DNA of 64,000 nucleotides from Doryteuthis pealeii (GCA_023376005.1 CM042147.1:120356963-120420962), one strand, 5' to 3'; positions 32,170 through 43,662 are shown, numbered from the stretch's first letter. Program-made: numbers and translations. The notes: generated by a model not told the origin, from the sequence alone.

Positions 32170-32460
32170 ATAATTCCTTTCGCCGCCAACAAAGTCTCTA
32201 CCAACTGAGCACGTTCCTCTCACTTCCTTTGTTAAACACCCAAAGCACAACAGTCCTCGAATTTCACCTCTGTCGCAGACTCTTGCTTTTTTGTTGTTTT
32301 TTTGTTGTTTATTTTTTTTTTGCTGTCCGTTTTTATGATTGCTCGGCTACCCTTTATTTAAGTCTCTACCAACTGAGCACATTCCTCTCACTTCCTTTGT
32401 TAAACACCCAAAGCACAACAGTCCTCGAATTTCACCTCTGTCGCAGACTCTTTATTTTTA
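32170..32460. repeat. Direct duplication in the exon C-D intron
   Basis: About 90 bp (AGTCTCTACCAACTGAGCAC to TCACCTCTGTCGCAGACTCT) occurs at about 32191-32283 and 32361-32451. T-rich sequence and TGTCCGTTTTTATGAT also repeat after each copy. The block up to 32760 has no recognisable coding sequence. Confidence 0.85.
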
Positions 32461-32879
32461 TTTTTTTTTTTTTTTTTCTGACTCATGGTATCAGCCACTG
32501 TCCGTTTTTATGATCGCTCGGCTACCCTTTATGCAAATTCTGTCTCGTCCCATCCGGGTCTGGTGCATGGCACAAGCATTCTTTGCCGTTTATGTCGAGG
32601 GGATTGGCCATGCCTATTACATTTCTCATGACTCTAAGACTTTATACATAAGTGTTCTGGAGAATGTAACGAGAGGAGAAACATCTTATCTCATGGGGCG
32701 AAGCGACCTGCTCATATCTTACATGCAAGATATCCAGGAGAGGGAAAGTATGACTGCTGCCGTAGTCATAATTTTTTTTTTTTAAAAACTAGTCTTATGT
32801 CCAAAGTGAATATCACAAGACTAATGTGGCATATGCAGTAAATCTGGTAATCCTTAACTTTTTCCTCGTAAATTCCTAC

Positions 32880-33098
32880 CATAAAATAAACTGAACCCTC
32901 ATTCTATGTCCGTGTTTTTGCAATAAATGTTTATTTTTTTTGCACCCATTATTTTACAATACTAAATATATTTTCTTTATTCTTTATTCTTTAACAAATA
33001 AAGAAAATATATTTAGTATTGTAAAATAACGGGTGCAAAAAAAAAATCATTTATTGCAAAAACACAGACATAAAATGGGGTTCAGTTTATTTTATGCT
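32880..33098. repeat. Palindrome in the exon C-D intron
   Basis: Arms of about 95 bp, for example TTACAATACTAAATATATTT and its complement, centred near 32990, with a few indels. A SINE-A 3' tail (about 33100-33170) follows. Confidence 0.85.
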
Positions 33099-33252
33099 AG
33101 TGAAAAGGGGATAGAGCCTCTCGCTAATTGGCTGATACTGACTTTAGGCCACACCGATGACTTTACATTTTTTACAATAGATTAATTGAGAGTTGTTAAA
33201 GCCAGATCATTAACTGTTTATTTCTTTTCTTCTTTCTTTTCTCTTTTTAAAG

Positions 33253-33361
33253 ATCCTCTCTTACATGGTCCTCAAGCAGGCAACCTCCATCCCTGCCATT
33301 GGCTGTTGTGCAGTGATCATTGCTGGCTTTACCTTGGGCGTTGACCAAGAGGGAGTTTCTG
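33253..33361 (+). CDS. SLC35C1: GDP-fucose transporter, exon D
   Basis: A 109-bp exon starting after TTTTTAAAG at phase 0 and ending with the first base of a glycine codon before GTCAGT. It encodes ILSYMVLKQATSIPAIGCCA and then VIIAGFTLGVDQEGVS(G). The GVDQEG motif between TM5 and TM6 is characteristic of GDP-fucose transporters. The acceptor context is less pyrimidine-rich than at exons B and C, but the reading frame and homology fix the border. Confidence 0.93.
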
Positions 33362-34195
33362 GTCAGTAGCAAATCTTTTTATATTTTTCATTTTGACTTT
33401 ATAAGATATAAGAATTTAATATCATTGTAAGACTAGTTCAAAGTTATATATACTTTGAATACAAAACTCCGACGAAGGTTAACAGACAAAACATTTAATA
33501 TAGTACAGCACATGGATATGACGAGATACAAAGTACGTAGGTAAAAAGATAGATACAAAGTACATAGGTAAAAGGGTACATAAACAAGGACTACATAAAT
33601 AAAGATGAAGACACATTCATGAATGGTACAAGATAACATATAAAAGCCACAGACATGAGACTAGGGATAGTCCATGCTGTGTAGAACTTACATTAATGTA
33701 AGTGGGGCCAAAAGCCCCAACGAGAAGGGATAGCCGTGACTAGCCCATGATTCTCGTGGTTACTGGAACAGGAAAAGAGAGAGAAGCCTTTTGAGCCAGC
33801 TGCTTAAATACTAATTCCCCTAGCGGGCACCAACAAACCAAACCGGGCAAACAACTCTCCCAGGCAAATACGGAACTAACGCTACATCATCATCTCTATC
33901 AAATAAGTATGTTATGTGTTTCTGAGAAATAGTTTCAATGAAATACAATATACTGGTACCATTTGCAAGAAAAAGTATAATCCATAACATTCAACTATCC
34001 AAAACTGCATTTTCACTTGGTCAAACTTGGTATGTTAGTTTGAGAAGTTCAGTACTGTAATAAGCAGAGCTGGTGTTGTGGAGTTGGAGTCGGAAGCAAT
34101 TAAGAGGTCACTGGAGTGGGAGTCTTTAAAACTTCACAGACTCTGTCTCCAGTTGAATTTACACTTTATGTGTCTCTAGTATAGTCTGTAAATCT
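33362..34195. other. Intron D-E, first part; nothing recognised
   Basis: Unclassified sequence. 33660-33880 is GC-richer (GTAAGTGGGGCCAAAAGCCC, GAGAAGGGATAGCCGTGACT) and may be part of an old element. Confidence 0.4.
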
Positions 34196-34199
34196 ATAC

Positions 34200-34495
34200 A
34201 ATGCACACTCTTAGTATTATTTGTATTATTCGGACTATAATCTTCATCTTTAATGTTATCTGTACAATGTTTTGTCCGATGTGCCCTCTGGCCTTCTTCA
34301 GGTATTTCTTGTCGGACTCTAGGAACCGTTTTGGACTCGGGAACCATCTTTTCAAGCTCGGGAATCTTCTTGTCATAATCGGGAGCCATCACGGAACTTT
34401 GAACGCAACCCTTTATTCAATCCACAGAGGTATCCTGTTCTCATTCCGCTAACCAATGCTGGGGTACATGTGTTAAGCTGTGTTAATTATTATTC
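34200..34495 (+). repeat. Fam-D copy, well preserved
   Basis: From TATTATTTGTATTATTCGGA through CGATGTGCCCTCTGGCCTTC and AACCCTTTATTCAATCCACA to GTGTTAAGCTGTGTTAATTA. Confidence 0.75.
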
Positions 34496-34499
34496 TATA

Positions 34500-34990
34500 T
34501 TATAGTATGACGGAAAAAAAAAAAAGAGCAAGACATTGCCTTGCTTGCCGGATCGAGCCCGCGTCCTCCCGCATGCAAATGTAGACACGAGTTAGGCATT
34601 GGACGGACGCGAAGTGCAGGATGTTTCGGTAAATACGTACATAAATAACGTGCGAGTCAAACGCAGGGCAGTAAGAAGTTGCAGTAGCAGGTTGACTGAC
34701 GCGAACGACCGAGTAATTCTTTAATGTGATTTTTGCAGCTGCTAAACGAAAACGAAGAGCGTGTTGACCAGGGGAAAGTTTGGCTTGCTGGAAGACTGTG
34801 GACTTGCTTGTTTTTGGCCCCCCCTCTCGGCGGGAGCTTGTTGATACGAACATCTATCCCCCCCCCTATATTTCCCCCTTTTTCCATACTATGCTATGTG
34901 TCCAATAGGACACATAGCCTAGTGGATAAAGGAGTTAAATAAGTTCATCTTGATAGGAAGTAGATTACACTTTAGCTTTTGTTTATAATC
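34500..34990. other. Unclassified GC-richer segment
   Basis: Unlike the surrounding AT-rich intron. A minus-strand GGGCTCGATCCGG resembles a B box, and TAGCCTAGTGGATAAAGG near 34916 resembles an A box. No family could be assigned. Confidence 0.35.
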
Positions 34991-35091
34991 CCCCAGATAC
35001 AACTAGAATTGAACACCTACCAATAATCTATGGAGAGACGTCTGGAACAAAGCACCACTACACAGCTGTATATATGAGCATGAACGGTCAC

Positions 35092-35215
35092 CTCACGTGG
35101 TGTAATGGTTAGCAAGCTAGATGTGCAAACCATTGTTAGTGAGTTCTATTCTCATTGGGTGCGCCATACTCCTGACCTTGTACCACTTTTAAGTTAAGCT
35201 TAGTAAATAGCTATA
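35092..35215 (+). mobile_element. SINE-C copy, full
   Basis: Head TGGTGTAATGGTTAGCAAGC, B-box-like GTGAGTTCTATTCTCATTGG, tail TTAAGTTAAGCTTAGTAAAT. Confidence 0.83.
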
Positions 35216-35227
35216 TGAGCATGAACA

Positions 35228-36118
35228 GCAGATCTACATATAAATGTTTTTTTCTATTTGTGCACTGGTCTAAACCATAATCTTAACTGATCATATCTGA
35301 AAAAGAATGGTAAACTGTATAATTTTGTATTTGTATTAGTGTTGTATATTGTACGAGCAGAAGTAGGATTTTCCGGTTGGATTGAAACAAAGAAAAGACA
35401 ACAAAAATGACAAAGGACTTTTTTTCCCAGTAAAAGCGAACAAAGAAGTTTTAAAAATGGAAGCGAAGCTTTCCGGTCAAAGAAGCAGGGAGAAGATAAA
35501 GAAATATATATCAAAGGTCCGTTATCAGATCAAAAGATAAAGATACGTAGGAGTATCAATCGCTATAAAGGCCTGAGTGTTCGAGCCGACAGCAGTTAGA
35601 CAGGAGACAGCGGACAGAGAGCAAGTGAGAAGACAGAGGCTCATGGTCCATTGCAGCCAACGGCTGTGGGACCCACCAGCGCCCTTTACCTCACCATCAC
35701 CAGTCATCCCAACAGTAGTAGTAGTCATCGTCAACCCTTGGGCATTCCTATTGTCAAGCTCGCCATCCACCAGCCGAGAAAGAGAAATAAATACAAAGTT
35801 CCTACCATACCCATGTGTTGTGATTTTCTAAGCCGACTACTAACATATTTTGTTACGTGACCATATATACCCGCAGCGTATACAGATATGCGATTTAGCG
35901 TCATGAATTTGAAGCCACTATATAACATATAGAATTTGATGCCAGTATATAACATTAGGTACTAATGGTAAAGTGTATAATCTTGTATTTGTATTAGGTA
36001 TTAATACAAATACAAAATTATACAGCTTACCATTTTTTTTTTTTTTCAGATATGATCAGTTAAGATTATGGTTTAGACCAGTGCACAAATAGAAAAACCA
36101 TTTATATGTAGATCTAGT
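35228..36118. repeat. ~110-bp inverted pair enclosing an LTR-like segment
   Basis: AGATCTACATATAAATG at 35230 and its complement near 36105 bound two arms sharing GTGCACTGGTCTAAACCATA and ACTGATCATATCTGAAAAA. The interior (about 35345-35870) has LTR-like features: CGCTATAAAGGCCTGAG as a possible TATA region and GAAATAAATACAAAG as a possible poly(A) signal. It is GC-richer than its surroundings. Borders and target duplication could not be fixed. Confidence 0.5.
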
Positions 36119-36545
36119 GACAAGGTCATTAAGTGAATTGGTCTCCAAACAAGGATTTTTTGATCATGCATATTAAGCATCAAGACATAAGTGTTATATA
36201 TATTTACTGTATCTTTGAATATATTTTTATACTGTCACATTTGTATCCTTTAACATATTCTTGGTTGACATCTTTACAAATGTGACTGTATAAAAAAATA
36301 TTCAAAGATACAGTAAATATATATAACACTTTGAATATTTTTTATACTGTCACATTTGTATCATTTATCATATTCTTGGTTGACATCTTTTACAAATGTG
36401 ACAGTATTAAAAAAATATTCAAAGATACAGTAAATATATATAACACTTATGTCTTGATGGTTAATATGTCTGATCAAAAAAAAAACCTCGTTTGGAGACC
36501 AATTCACTTAATGACCTGGTCATTGGAACAGAACCTAGTCATTAA
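36115..36545. repeat. Complex foldback with repeated inner hairpins
   Basis: Outer arms include AAGTGAATTGGTCTCCAAAC and its complement near 36490-36512. Inside, a hairpin around CTTTGAATATATTTTTATAC / AAATATTCAAAGATACAG occurs twice (about 36210-36330 and 36330-36445). Confidence 0.8.
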
Positions 36546-36764
36546 GTGTGAACCAGGTGTGTATATTTACCTTTTGAGAATTACATATCATTTAGAGGTA
36601 ATCACTCTTTGCCAGATGTTGGTTTGTAATGTAGTATTATTAAATAAATCTCTATAAATCCCTACTTCAGAAGTAGGGAATTTTCTTGTCACATACTGAG
36701 ATTTACACACTGAACTGTTCTATTTATATCGGGGATTATCAGAGTTGACTTCTGGGATAGAATT

Positions 36765-36948
36765 TTCGGACCATATGACCTTTAGGCACCCCTTTTTGAT
36801 CTCTATAAAGAAAGGACATGTTTTTCATTTACACCGTCAAGATTTTTAGATTTAAAAAAAAATTATAAAACTAACCCCTAACCCACAACCGGATATTGAC
36901 GGTGTAAATGAAAAATATGTCCTTTCTTATGTCCTTTGTTAATTTCCA
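36765..36948. mobile_element. Foldback MITE, internally shortened
   Basis: Left arm GGACCATATGACCTTTAGGC through ACATGTTTTTCATTTACACC; loop with CTAACCCCTAACCCA; right arm truncated after AATGAAAAATATGTCC. Confidence 0.72.
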
Positions 36949-37019
36949 ACAACCTGGTCTTGCATTATCATTCAGTCTTCCGTATTTTATCTGTATGTAA
37001 AAACATAACAGATAGGGTT

Positions 37020-37345
37020 AAAACCTACTTAACAGACATAAATTCCACCATCATATGTCACCCCACTGAAAGAAAAAAATATTAAAATCAAGGAATTAAC
37101 TGAATTTAATGAAATTTTCAGTCTCGATATATTAATGAATAGACAATATAATGCACTGGTTATTTTATTTGAAAACTCTTACATTTTTTTTCAGGTCAAT
37201 TAACTTTGAACCACATATCTTTGAGGCATAACAAAGATTCACAAACATATGTAGGTTCAAAGTTAATTGACCTGAAAAAATGTAAATGTTTTTAAATTAA
37301 ATGACTGGTGCATTATATATTGGTGGAATTTATGTCCGTTAATAC
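37020..37345. mobile_element. Palindromic MITE, second copy
   Basis: Same family as 19165-19592: TTCCACCATCATATGTCACC at the left, CTTTGAACCACATATCTTTG near the centre, and TGGTGGAATTTATGTCCGTT at the right. The right arm has a deletion. Confidence 0.75.
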
Positions 37346-37494
37346 TCCGAATAACCCAAATAATACTAATTATCACGCCTCATCTAAAAAATTCAGAGAA
37401 ATTTATAATAACAATTTTGCTTTTCGTCAGAATAATCACAGTTAACCATATTTAATCATTTATTCTTTTTTTTCTTCATCTTACTTTGCATTAA

Positions 37495-37722
37495 TCCCAG
37501 GTCCACCCCGACCTGGAGTGGTAGTACCTATTAGGGTCAAACAAGAATGAATAAAACAATGCCGAAGAAATTTTGTTGTAACCATGCTTGGCTTGAGTTT
37601 TGAGGTTTTCCCAAACTCAATTTTTAAAAACCCATTTTAAAACTCAATTTTGGCATATTTAACCTATAGATAGGGCCCTAATAGGTACTACCATTCCAGG
37701 TCGGGGTGGACCTGAGAGTAAT
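37495..37722. mobile_element. Foldback element, CCACCCCGACCTGG ends
   Basis: CAGGTCCACCCCGACCTGGA and TCCAGGTCGGGGTGGACCTG are inverted, as are AGTGGTAGTACCTATTAGGG and its complement. A fragment of the same family is at 51067-51130. Confidence 0.78.
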
Positions 37723-37909
37723 GGTGATGAAAGGGTACTCCACATTCCCCAGAGCTCCAGGATTGGAACTTCATTACTACATGAGGTTTAACGTCATACT
37801 CAGAACACTTAGATTTTGTGTACATATGACAAAAATTTGAATTCAGTTCTTAATTCAAAGTTAAAGTGATAAAAACGTATTTCTCTGAATGTTTGAGATG
37901 AGGCTTGAA

Positions 37910-38485
37910 GATTAGTATTATCTGTGTTATTCGGACTATTGTCCCCATCTTCATTGCGTACAACGTTTCGGACGATATGCCCTCTGGCCTTCTTCAGGTA
38001 TTTCTTCGGACTCGGGAACCTTCTCGGACTCGGGAAACCTTCTTTTCGAACTCGGAACTTTCTTGTTGTAATCGTAATCGGGAGCCATCACGGAACTTTG
38101 AACCTAACCCTTTATTTAGTCCACGGGGGTATCCTGTTCTCATTCTGCTAACCATAGCTGGGGTAGGAGTTGTGTTAATTATTTTTCTAATTGCCTTCAC
38201 TCAGATTGAACTCTGGTTCCAGAGCTACTACCCCAGCTATGGTTAGCGGAATGAGAACAGGATACCCCCATGGACTAAATAAAGGGTTAGGTTCAAAGTT
38301 CCGTGATGGCTCCTGATTACGACAAGAAAGTTCCCGAGTTCGAAAAGAAGGTTCCCGAGTCCGAGGTTCCGAGTCCGACAAGAAATACTTGAAAAAGGTC
38401 GGAGGGCATATCGGCCGAAACATTGTACAAATAACAATGAAGATGGGGACAATAGTCCGAATAACGCAGATAATACTGATAAAAA
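37910..38485. repeat. Two Fam-D copies head-to-head, just before exon E
   Basis: Copy 1 (about 37915-38170, +) and copy 2 (about 38205-38480, -) are inverted, meeting around TTCACTCAGATTGAACTCTG. Shared strings include TTTATTTAGTCCACGGGGGT (complement near 38263) and GTATCCTGTTCTCATTC. The pair ends about 95 bp upstream of the exon E acceptor. Confidence 0.85.
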
Positions 38486-38574
38486 CGTATTCATTTAATT
38501 TATTTAACCACATTTGCATCTGTTTCTATTTTCTAACTTTTTTCTTTTCCTTCTCTTTTTGTTTCTTACAACAG

Positions 38575-39125
38575 GCTCCTTAAGTGTTACCGGTGTGATA
38601 TTTGGGGTCTTCGCTAGTGCAAGTGTAGCCATGAATGCTATCTTCACAAAAAAGATCCTACCAATGGTAGACAACAATGTCTGGCGTCTAACTCTATACA
38701 ACAACATTAATGCCACCCTCCTTTTCATTCCCCTAATGATTTTCTTTGGAGAAGTCAACACAGTACTCAACTTTCCTTACCTTGGAAATATGCACTTTTG
38801 GTATGTCATGTCCATCAGTGGACTCCTCGGTTTTGCCATCGGCTACGCTACAGGTCTCCAGATCCAGTTCACATCTCCACTGACCCACAACGTGTCCGGG
38901 ACGGCTAAGGCCTGTGCCCAGACTATCATCGCCTGCACGTACACTGGGGACGTGAAATCTTTTCTTTGGTGGATGAGCAACTTGACCGTTCTGTTTGGAT
39001 CCATGGGTTACACGGAGGTGAAGCGTCGAGAGATGAAGAAAGAGCATTCAAAAGAGTTGCAAAACGCAAAAACTGATAAGGACATTGAGCAGCAGACAGA
39101 GAAACTATTGCCAGCAAAATCTTAG
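38575..39125 (+). CDS. SLC35C1: GDP-fucose transporter, terminal exon E
   Basis: Last coding exon, 551 bp. It begins after TTACAACAG with two bases that complete the glycine codon split from exon D, and ends with TAG. The 183 residues include [20 protein letters not shown], the loop [25 protein letters not shown] and the family signature [18 protein letters not shown], then KSFLWWMSN. They end in a charged cytoplasmic tail rich in Lys and Glu. The visible protein is about 327 residues against roughly 350-365 for the family, so about 30-40 N-terminal residues are missing. No frameshift or stop was seen in any exon, so the gene looks functional. Confidence 0.96.
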
Positions 39126-39384
39126 CCTTCATAAAAAAAATTTAAAATTAAAAAAAAAAAAAAAAGGCCAAGATTTGACAAAAGCTTTCCTATGGGCTGC
39201 AAAAGTAGATGAAAAAAAAAATGAATAAAAAATATGTATACTTCCTCTGTCCCATAATAGTTGATACATTTAGTGTATGAAATTTATATGTAAATGTAAC
39301 AACTTTTATGGGACAGATGTAGTGTATTATTTTTGTAAAGAGAACAAACAGGTGTTGAGATAAGAGCAAAGATTTTTGTAGGAT

Positions 39385-39422
<38 letters not shown>

Positions 39423-39440
39423 TTTTTTTTGTTTTTGTTT
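39126..39440 (+). other. SLC35C1: Likely 3' UTR of the GDP-fucose transporter
   Basis: AT-rich sequence after the TAG. It holds an A-run near 39149-39165 and an AATAAA at 39224-39229 that could serve as a proximal poly(A) signal. A long T-run follows at about 39388-39421. The true cleavage site cannot be fixed from sequence alone. Confidence 0.5.
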
Positions 39441-39745
39441 GTTTTTTTTAATTATATTATAGGTACACAGACCCATCTCTAGTTCTAAACTAAGTTTTTT
39501 GGGGTTTTTGTTAAAATTTGTTGTTTTTTTTTTTTTTTGGGGGGGGGTTTTTTAAATTTTTTTAAATATTATATTATAGGTACACAGACCCATCTCTAGT
39601 TCTAAACTAACCCTAATTTTTTGTTTTTTTTGTTAAAATCTTTTGTTTTTGTTTTTGTTTTTTTGGGGGGTAATTTAATTTTTAAATATTATATTATAGG
39701 TACACAGACCCATCTCTAGTTCTAAACTAACCAAAGTTTTTTTTT
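39440..39745. repeat. Tandem repeat, ~120-bp unit, after the gene
   Basis: Three copies of ATTATAGGTACACAGACCCA followed by TCTCTAGTTCTAAACTAA (near 39457, 39575 and 39695) are separated by G/T-rich spacers of variable length. Confidence 0.9.
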
Positions 39746-39892
39746 TTTGGTGGGTATAGAGGTATAACTGTAATACTATAGTGAGTTCAAACTCCATTTG
39801 CACTATTACGTTCACTTTTGGACTAACATCCTTGGGAAATGTAAAAAAAAAAAAAATGCCAAAATTGTTCTATTTATATTTAAAAGAAAAGG

Positions 39893-40050
39893 ACGTCTCC
39901 GTTGTATAATGGTTATCATCATAGTAAGTGGACTTGACTACAAGAGTTCAAATCTGGACAAGGCTGTTTGCATTTCCCATAGCGCTAACACCTTTGGGAA
40001 AAACTATACATCCAACTATTCTCCCTCCAACTGTAATTATAATAGTGTGT
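39893..40050 (+). mobile_element. SINE-B 5' part
   Basis: CTCCGTTGTATAATGGTTAT, AGAGTTCAAATCTGGACA and TATTCTCCCTCCAACTGTAA follow the family order. The 3' half is absent. Confidence 0.75.
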
Positions 40051-40334
40051 GGTCTGTGTTTATTTATCTATCTGCAATTTAATCATAATATAAATTCTAT
40101 AAATTTAACTTTGACATTGAGTTAAGCTCAATGACAATCAGAAATGGGTTTTTTTTTTGATGTCAATTTTGGTTTTTAAATTAATTATATCAGCAGTGAT
40201 CTCAAAAAAAGCTACAAAAATATTGATCTTATCTCAGAACATGTGGTCGTTACATAATTCTACTTTGTAAAACTTTACTATTTTTATCAATGCTTGGATG
40301 TTACCATATTGAAGAAAGCTTCTTTTTTTTTTTT

Positions 40335-40738
40335 GGTAATCTGAACATTAGCTACATAAATCAGAGTAACCTCCCCTTGTTCTTTCACTTTGAGGAAGCC
40401 GTCTGTTTTGGTCGGCCATTTTCATTTCACCACAAATCTACACTGAAAATACGAATTTGTTTGAATCAATACAACTGCATGTTTTAACACGAAAATATCA
40501 TAATTATTAATAACAATTAAGTTCATTTCAAATAATGCGCAAGCGCAATTAAGAACACATTTTATGATATTTTCATGTTAAAACATGCAGTTGTATTGAT
40601 TCAAACAGATATTTTTAGTGTAGATTTACAGTGAAATGAAAATGGCCAACCAAAACAGACAGCTTCCTCAAAGTGAAAAACAAGAGGAGATTACTCTTAT
40701 TTATGTAGCTAATATTCAGATTACCGTTTTTTATAGGA
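40335..40738. repeat. Large palindrome, ~170-bp arms
   Basis: Left arm from about GGTAATCTGAACATTAGCTA to AACACGAAAATATCATAA, right arm from TTATGATATTTTCATGTTAA to TAGCTAATATTCAGATTACC. A ~55-bp spacer lies near 40510-40560. Arms differ by several substitutions. Confidence 0.85.
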
Positions 40739-41184
40739 CAGGGGTTCCCGACCAGGGGTGTTCACACCATTCCAGGGCGTGCGAGAAGCGTCTGTCCAAA
40801 TTAAGATTAAATTTTTTTCTTTTGTAATTAATATTATTTATATTAAATATATTATTAAGAGTCAGGATTTAGCAAGTAATTCAAATATTAATGTCTGATT
40901 TTTGTTTACATATTATATTAGATTTAGAGAGTGAAATATATATGATCTTTTAATAAAACTGTAGTATGGATTTACATTCTATATTTTTGAACAAAAGTAT
41001 AAATTTTAGGGTGTGAGGTCAGAGCAAAACTCTTTTAAGGGTGCGGGAATAGAAAAAGGTTGGGAACCACTGATTGCTAATTTGGATTATTAGATATCAG
41101 AAAAATAATTTGGCTGGAGTTTTAGAAGTGTGGATAAACCACTCAGGCTGGCTACTTAAGATTACCAAAAGTTTTCAAACTCAG

Positions 41185-41352
41185 ACATTTATGTTGTGGG
41201 CTAGCCTATCTTATCTTTTCTTAGAGAGTAAATGAACTGGTCCAAGACTGTTTGTGTACTGCTGTTTAGGGCTAGTGGGCTAGCCTATTTTACCTTTTCT
41301 TAGAGAGTAAATGAACTGGTCCAAGACTATTTGTGTACTGCTGTTTAGGGTC
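41185..41352. repeat. ~80-bp direct duplication
   Basis: GTGGGCTAGCCTATCTTATC through TGTACTGCTGTTTAGGG occurs twice in tandem with few differences. Confidence 0.88.
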
Positions 41353-42080
41353 AGTAAATGGATCTAGTTAAGCTAAAGATAGGATAGGGATGAGTAGCCT
41401 TTCCTCCTCCATTTTAATGGTCTTGTGCCACATTTGATGGTACTTCAATAAATACTGAACCGTCTACTAACAACCTCAGTCATTAGCACTCTGTTGCTAA
41501 GTATTTACAAATTTTCTGTGGTTACTAATGGGACCCTAGAGTATATGTTGTTGTTTTTTTTTTAAGGTTCTAAAACTAGATTTTTTAACAATGGTTTCAT
41601 TTACAATATAAGTAAAATGCAAAACTTGGAGAATAAGACTACTTATGTATCTGTCAGTTTAGCTAAATCAAATCTTTATCTTTTTATTTTAAATTTATTT
41701 CTTTTAAATATCTTTTTTTTTTCTTAGTCTGTTATGAGTTATTTCCCTTACAAACTGATCTTATTTTTTTCAAAAAACTATTTTCTTCATTTCATAACAG
41801 ATTGGCTCTGATGATGATCTTATACAGATTGAAGTATTGCAATATTAGCCAATAAATACAACATTAATTAATAACATCTGTGTGTTTTTCAAATTTCTTC
41901 TCTAATTAACCATATAGAGTAGACATCTAGCTGAAAATGTCCTAGTCAGAAACTAAAGTTATGACCTTTGTTTCTCCAATTACTAAACAATGAAACCTGA
42001 AAAACATTGTTGTTATAGTTACATTTGTAGTATGAGCAATGGCCACCAGAGGGCCATAAACGTTAACATCTTGACAACAT

Positions 42081-42960
42081 TTAACTCTTAACATCCTGTT
42101 GAAAATTTTATAAGTCCAGAACTCCATTATAAGGACTAGCAAATATATGCACCCTCCGGGTGCAAGTATTTAAGTTTAAATATAATAAAATATCATATTA
42201 AATTAGAAAGGCTAATGAAACTGAATAAGAATGCAGATTAGAAGATTTTGAACAGAGGGGGTATGATTGAAAAGTAGAACAACTTTGAAACTAACTCTTC
42301 CATCATTTTCTGTTACTCCCGTCTTTCATTTGTAAATTTTCCTAATTTAACTATTTAGTTAAAATAGGAAGTAAAGAATAATATTACAGTTATTTCTTCT
42401 TGTTAATGGATTTCTTTTAAGATTTATCCACGAGATTTTTGCTTGTATTCATTAAGATAAAACCAAACAATTAGAAATCAATAATATTAAGCATATATTT
42501 ATTAAAATCAAACTTTTAATATCAATATGCAAATTAGCCTTCCCATTCACACTGTAAACCGCTATTTTGTTGTATATATAAATTGAATTGCATGTTATTA
42601 GTATGTAGATATGGTCAACAGTATTAATAATGTAAAGCAATTTTATTAATAACTGAGGTTTAAATAAAAATTAAATCAAGGAGAATGTGATGTAAATAAC
42701 AAAGGGAATTGTGACTTGAGTAGTAATATAGTTTCGGTTACAGACAGACAAACCCACAATCTCCATTATAATAAGATTTATCAAAAGATGGCTAAAAATG
42801 ACCTTTGCATCTAAAGTTACCTGTTATTTCCCTTAAATCAAAGACTTCTAAATATGTTTAATATTACATTTAAACAAAGGCTATCATTTAGGGCAGATTA
42901 GGAAAATGAATGTGACTTCTGGCTGGGTGGAATGAGGTAGTATAGGACGTTAAGAGTTAA
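42081..42960. mobile_element. TTAA-MITE copy 4, split by a Helitron
   Basis: TTAACTCTTAACATCCTGTT at the left, GTTAAGAGTTAA at the right, both with TTAA. The interior is broken at 42135/42777 by Hel-1. Joining the two sides gives AAGGA|TTTATC, as in the intact copy at 49.68 kb (AAGGATCTATC). Confidence 0.85.
42136..42776 (-). mobile_element. Hel-1 Helitron, complete and nested
   Basis: A 641-bp copy from CTAGCAAATATATGCACC to CCATTATAATAAGA on the + strand, with the terminal hairpin at its 3' (left) end. Inserted between A and T of a TTAA-MITE with no duplication. The intact MITE elsewhere shows the pre-insertion site. Confidence 0.9.
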
Positions 42961-43074
42961 ATCCTGACAAAAACCAAGTTCAGTATTACGCCTGTGTTTA
43001 TTGCTCCAATAAAAAGTGAGATAAATTTAGTGTCAGTTTATTTAAATAGAGCAGGTTTTCAGCTAGTACTAATG

Positions 43075-43168
43075 ATTTAAGATTCACAGACCATTGTTAG
43101 TGAGTTCGATTCTCACTGGGCGCCCCATAATTTGGCCTTGTGCCACATCTTAGTAAATAAGTATAACT
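43075..43168 (+). mobile_element. SINE-C 3' part
   Basis: CCATTGTTAGTGAGTTCGAT and CTGGGCGCCCCATAATTTGG, then GTGCCACATCTTAGTAAATA. Head degraded. Confidence 0.75.
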
Positions 43169-43662
43169 TAGTGCCAGGGACAACAAAAAAAAAAAAGCTT
43201 AGAAAATACCTAATTTTGAATCATAAGAATTTAACTTAACAGTATGGGACCAACAAGTCTGTACGAAAACTCCATGACAGTGGCTCTTTCCTAGTCAAAA
43301 AAATTACTTCACACTTGATATCCGATACTTAACTGGTGTGGAAATTTGTGCCTATTGAAAACAAGGATTTTTTTTTCTGCTTCATTGAAAAGAAAGAAAA
43401 AAAAACTGTTAAAGATGTACCTTCCTTTACACAAAATATATTATAGTACTATCAAAAAATGGTATATTACAACAAGGTGTAAAGATGGTTCACAATTTTT
43501 TTTTTTTTTTTTTTTTTTTCCAAATTTTGAATTAGCCAATCAAAATAAAGCCTAAAAGTGTTACAGATTGAATTAGCCAATCAAATACCTGTATGTGAAG
43601 CTATAACATGTCTTCTCATAAAAATAAACTAATATACAAAAAATATCTCTAATAAACAAATA

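Noticed and set aside
32229..32785. Two overlapping + frames in the exon C-D intron
   Set aside because: They cover a direct duplication and T-runs, show no domains, and lie inside an intron.
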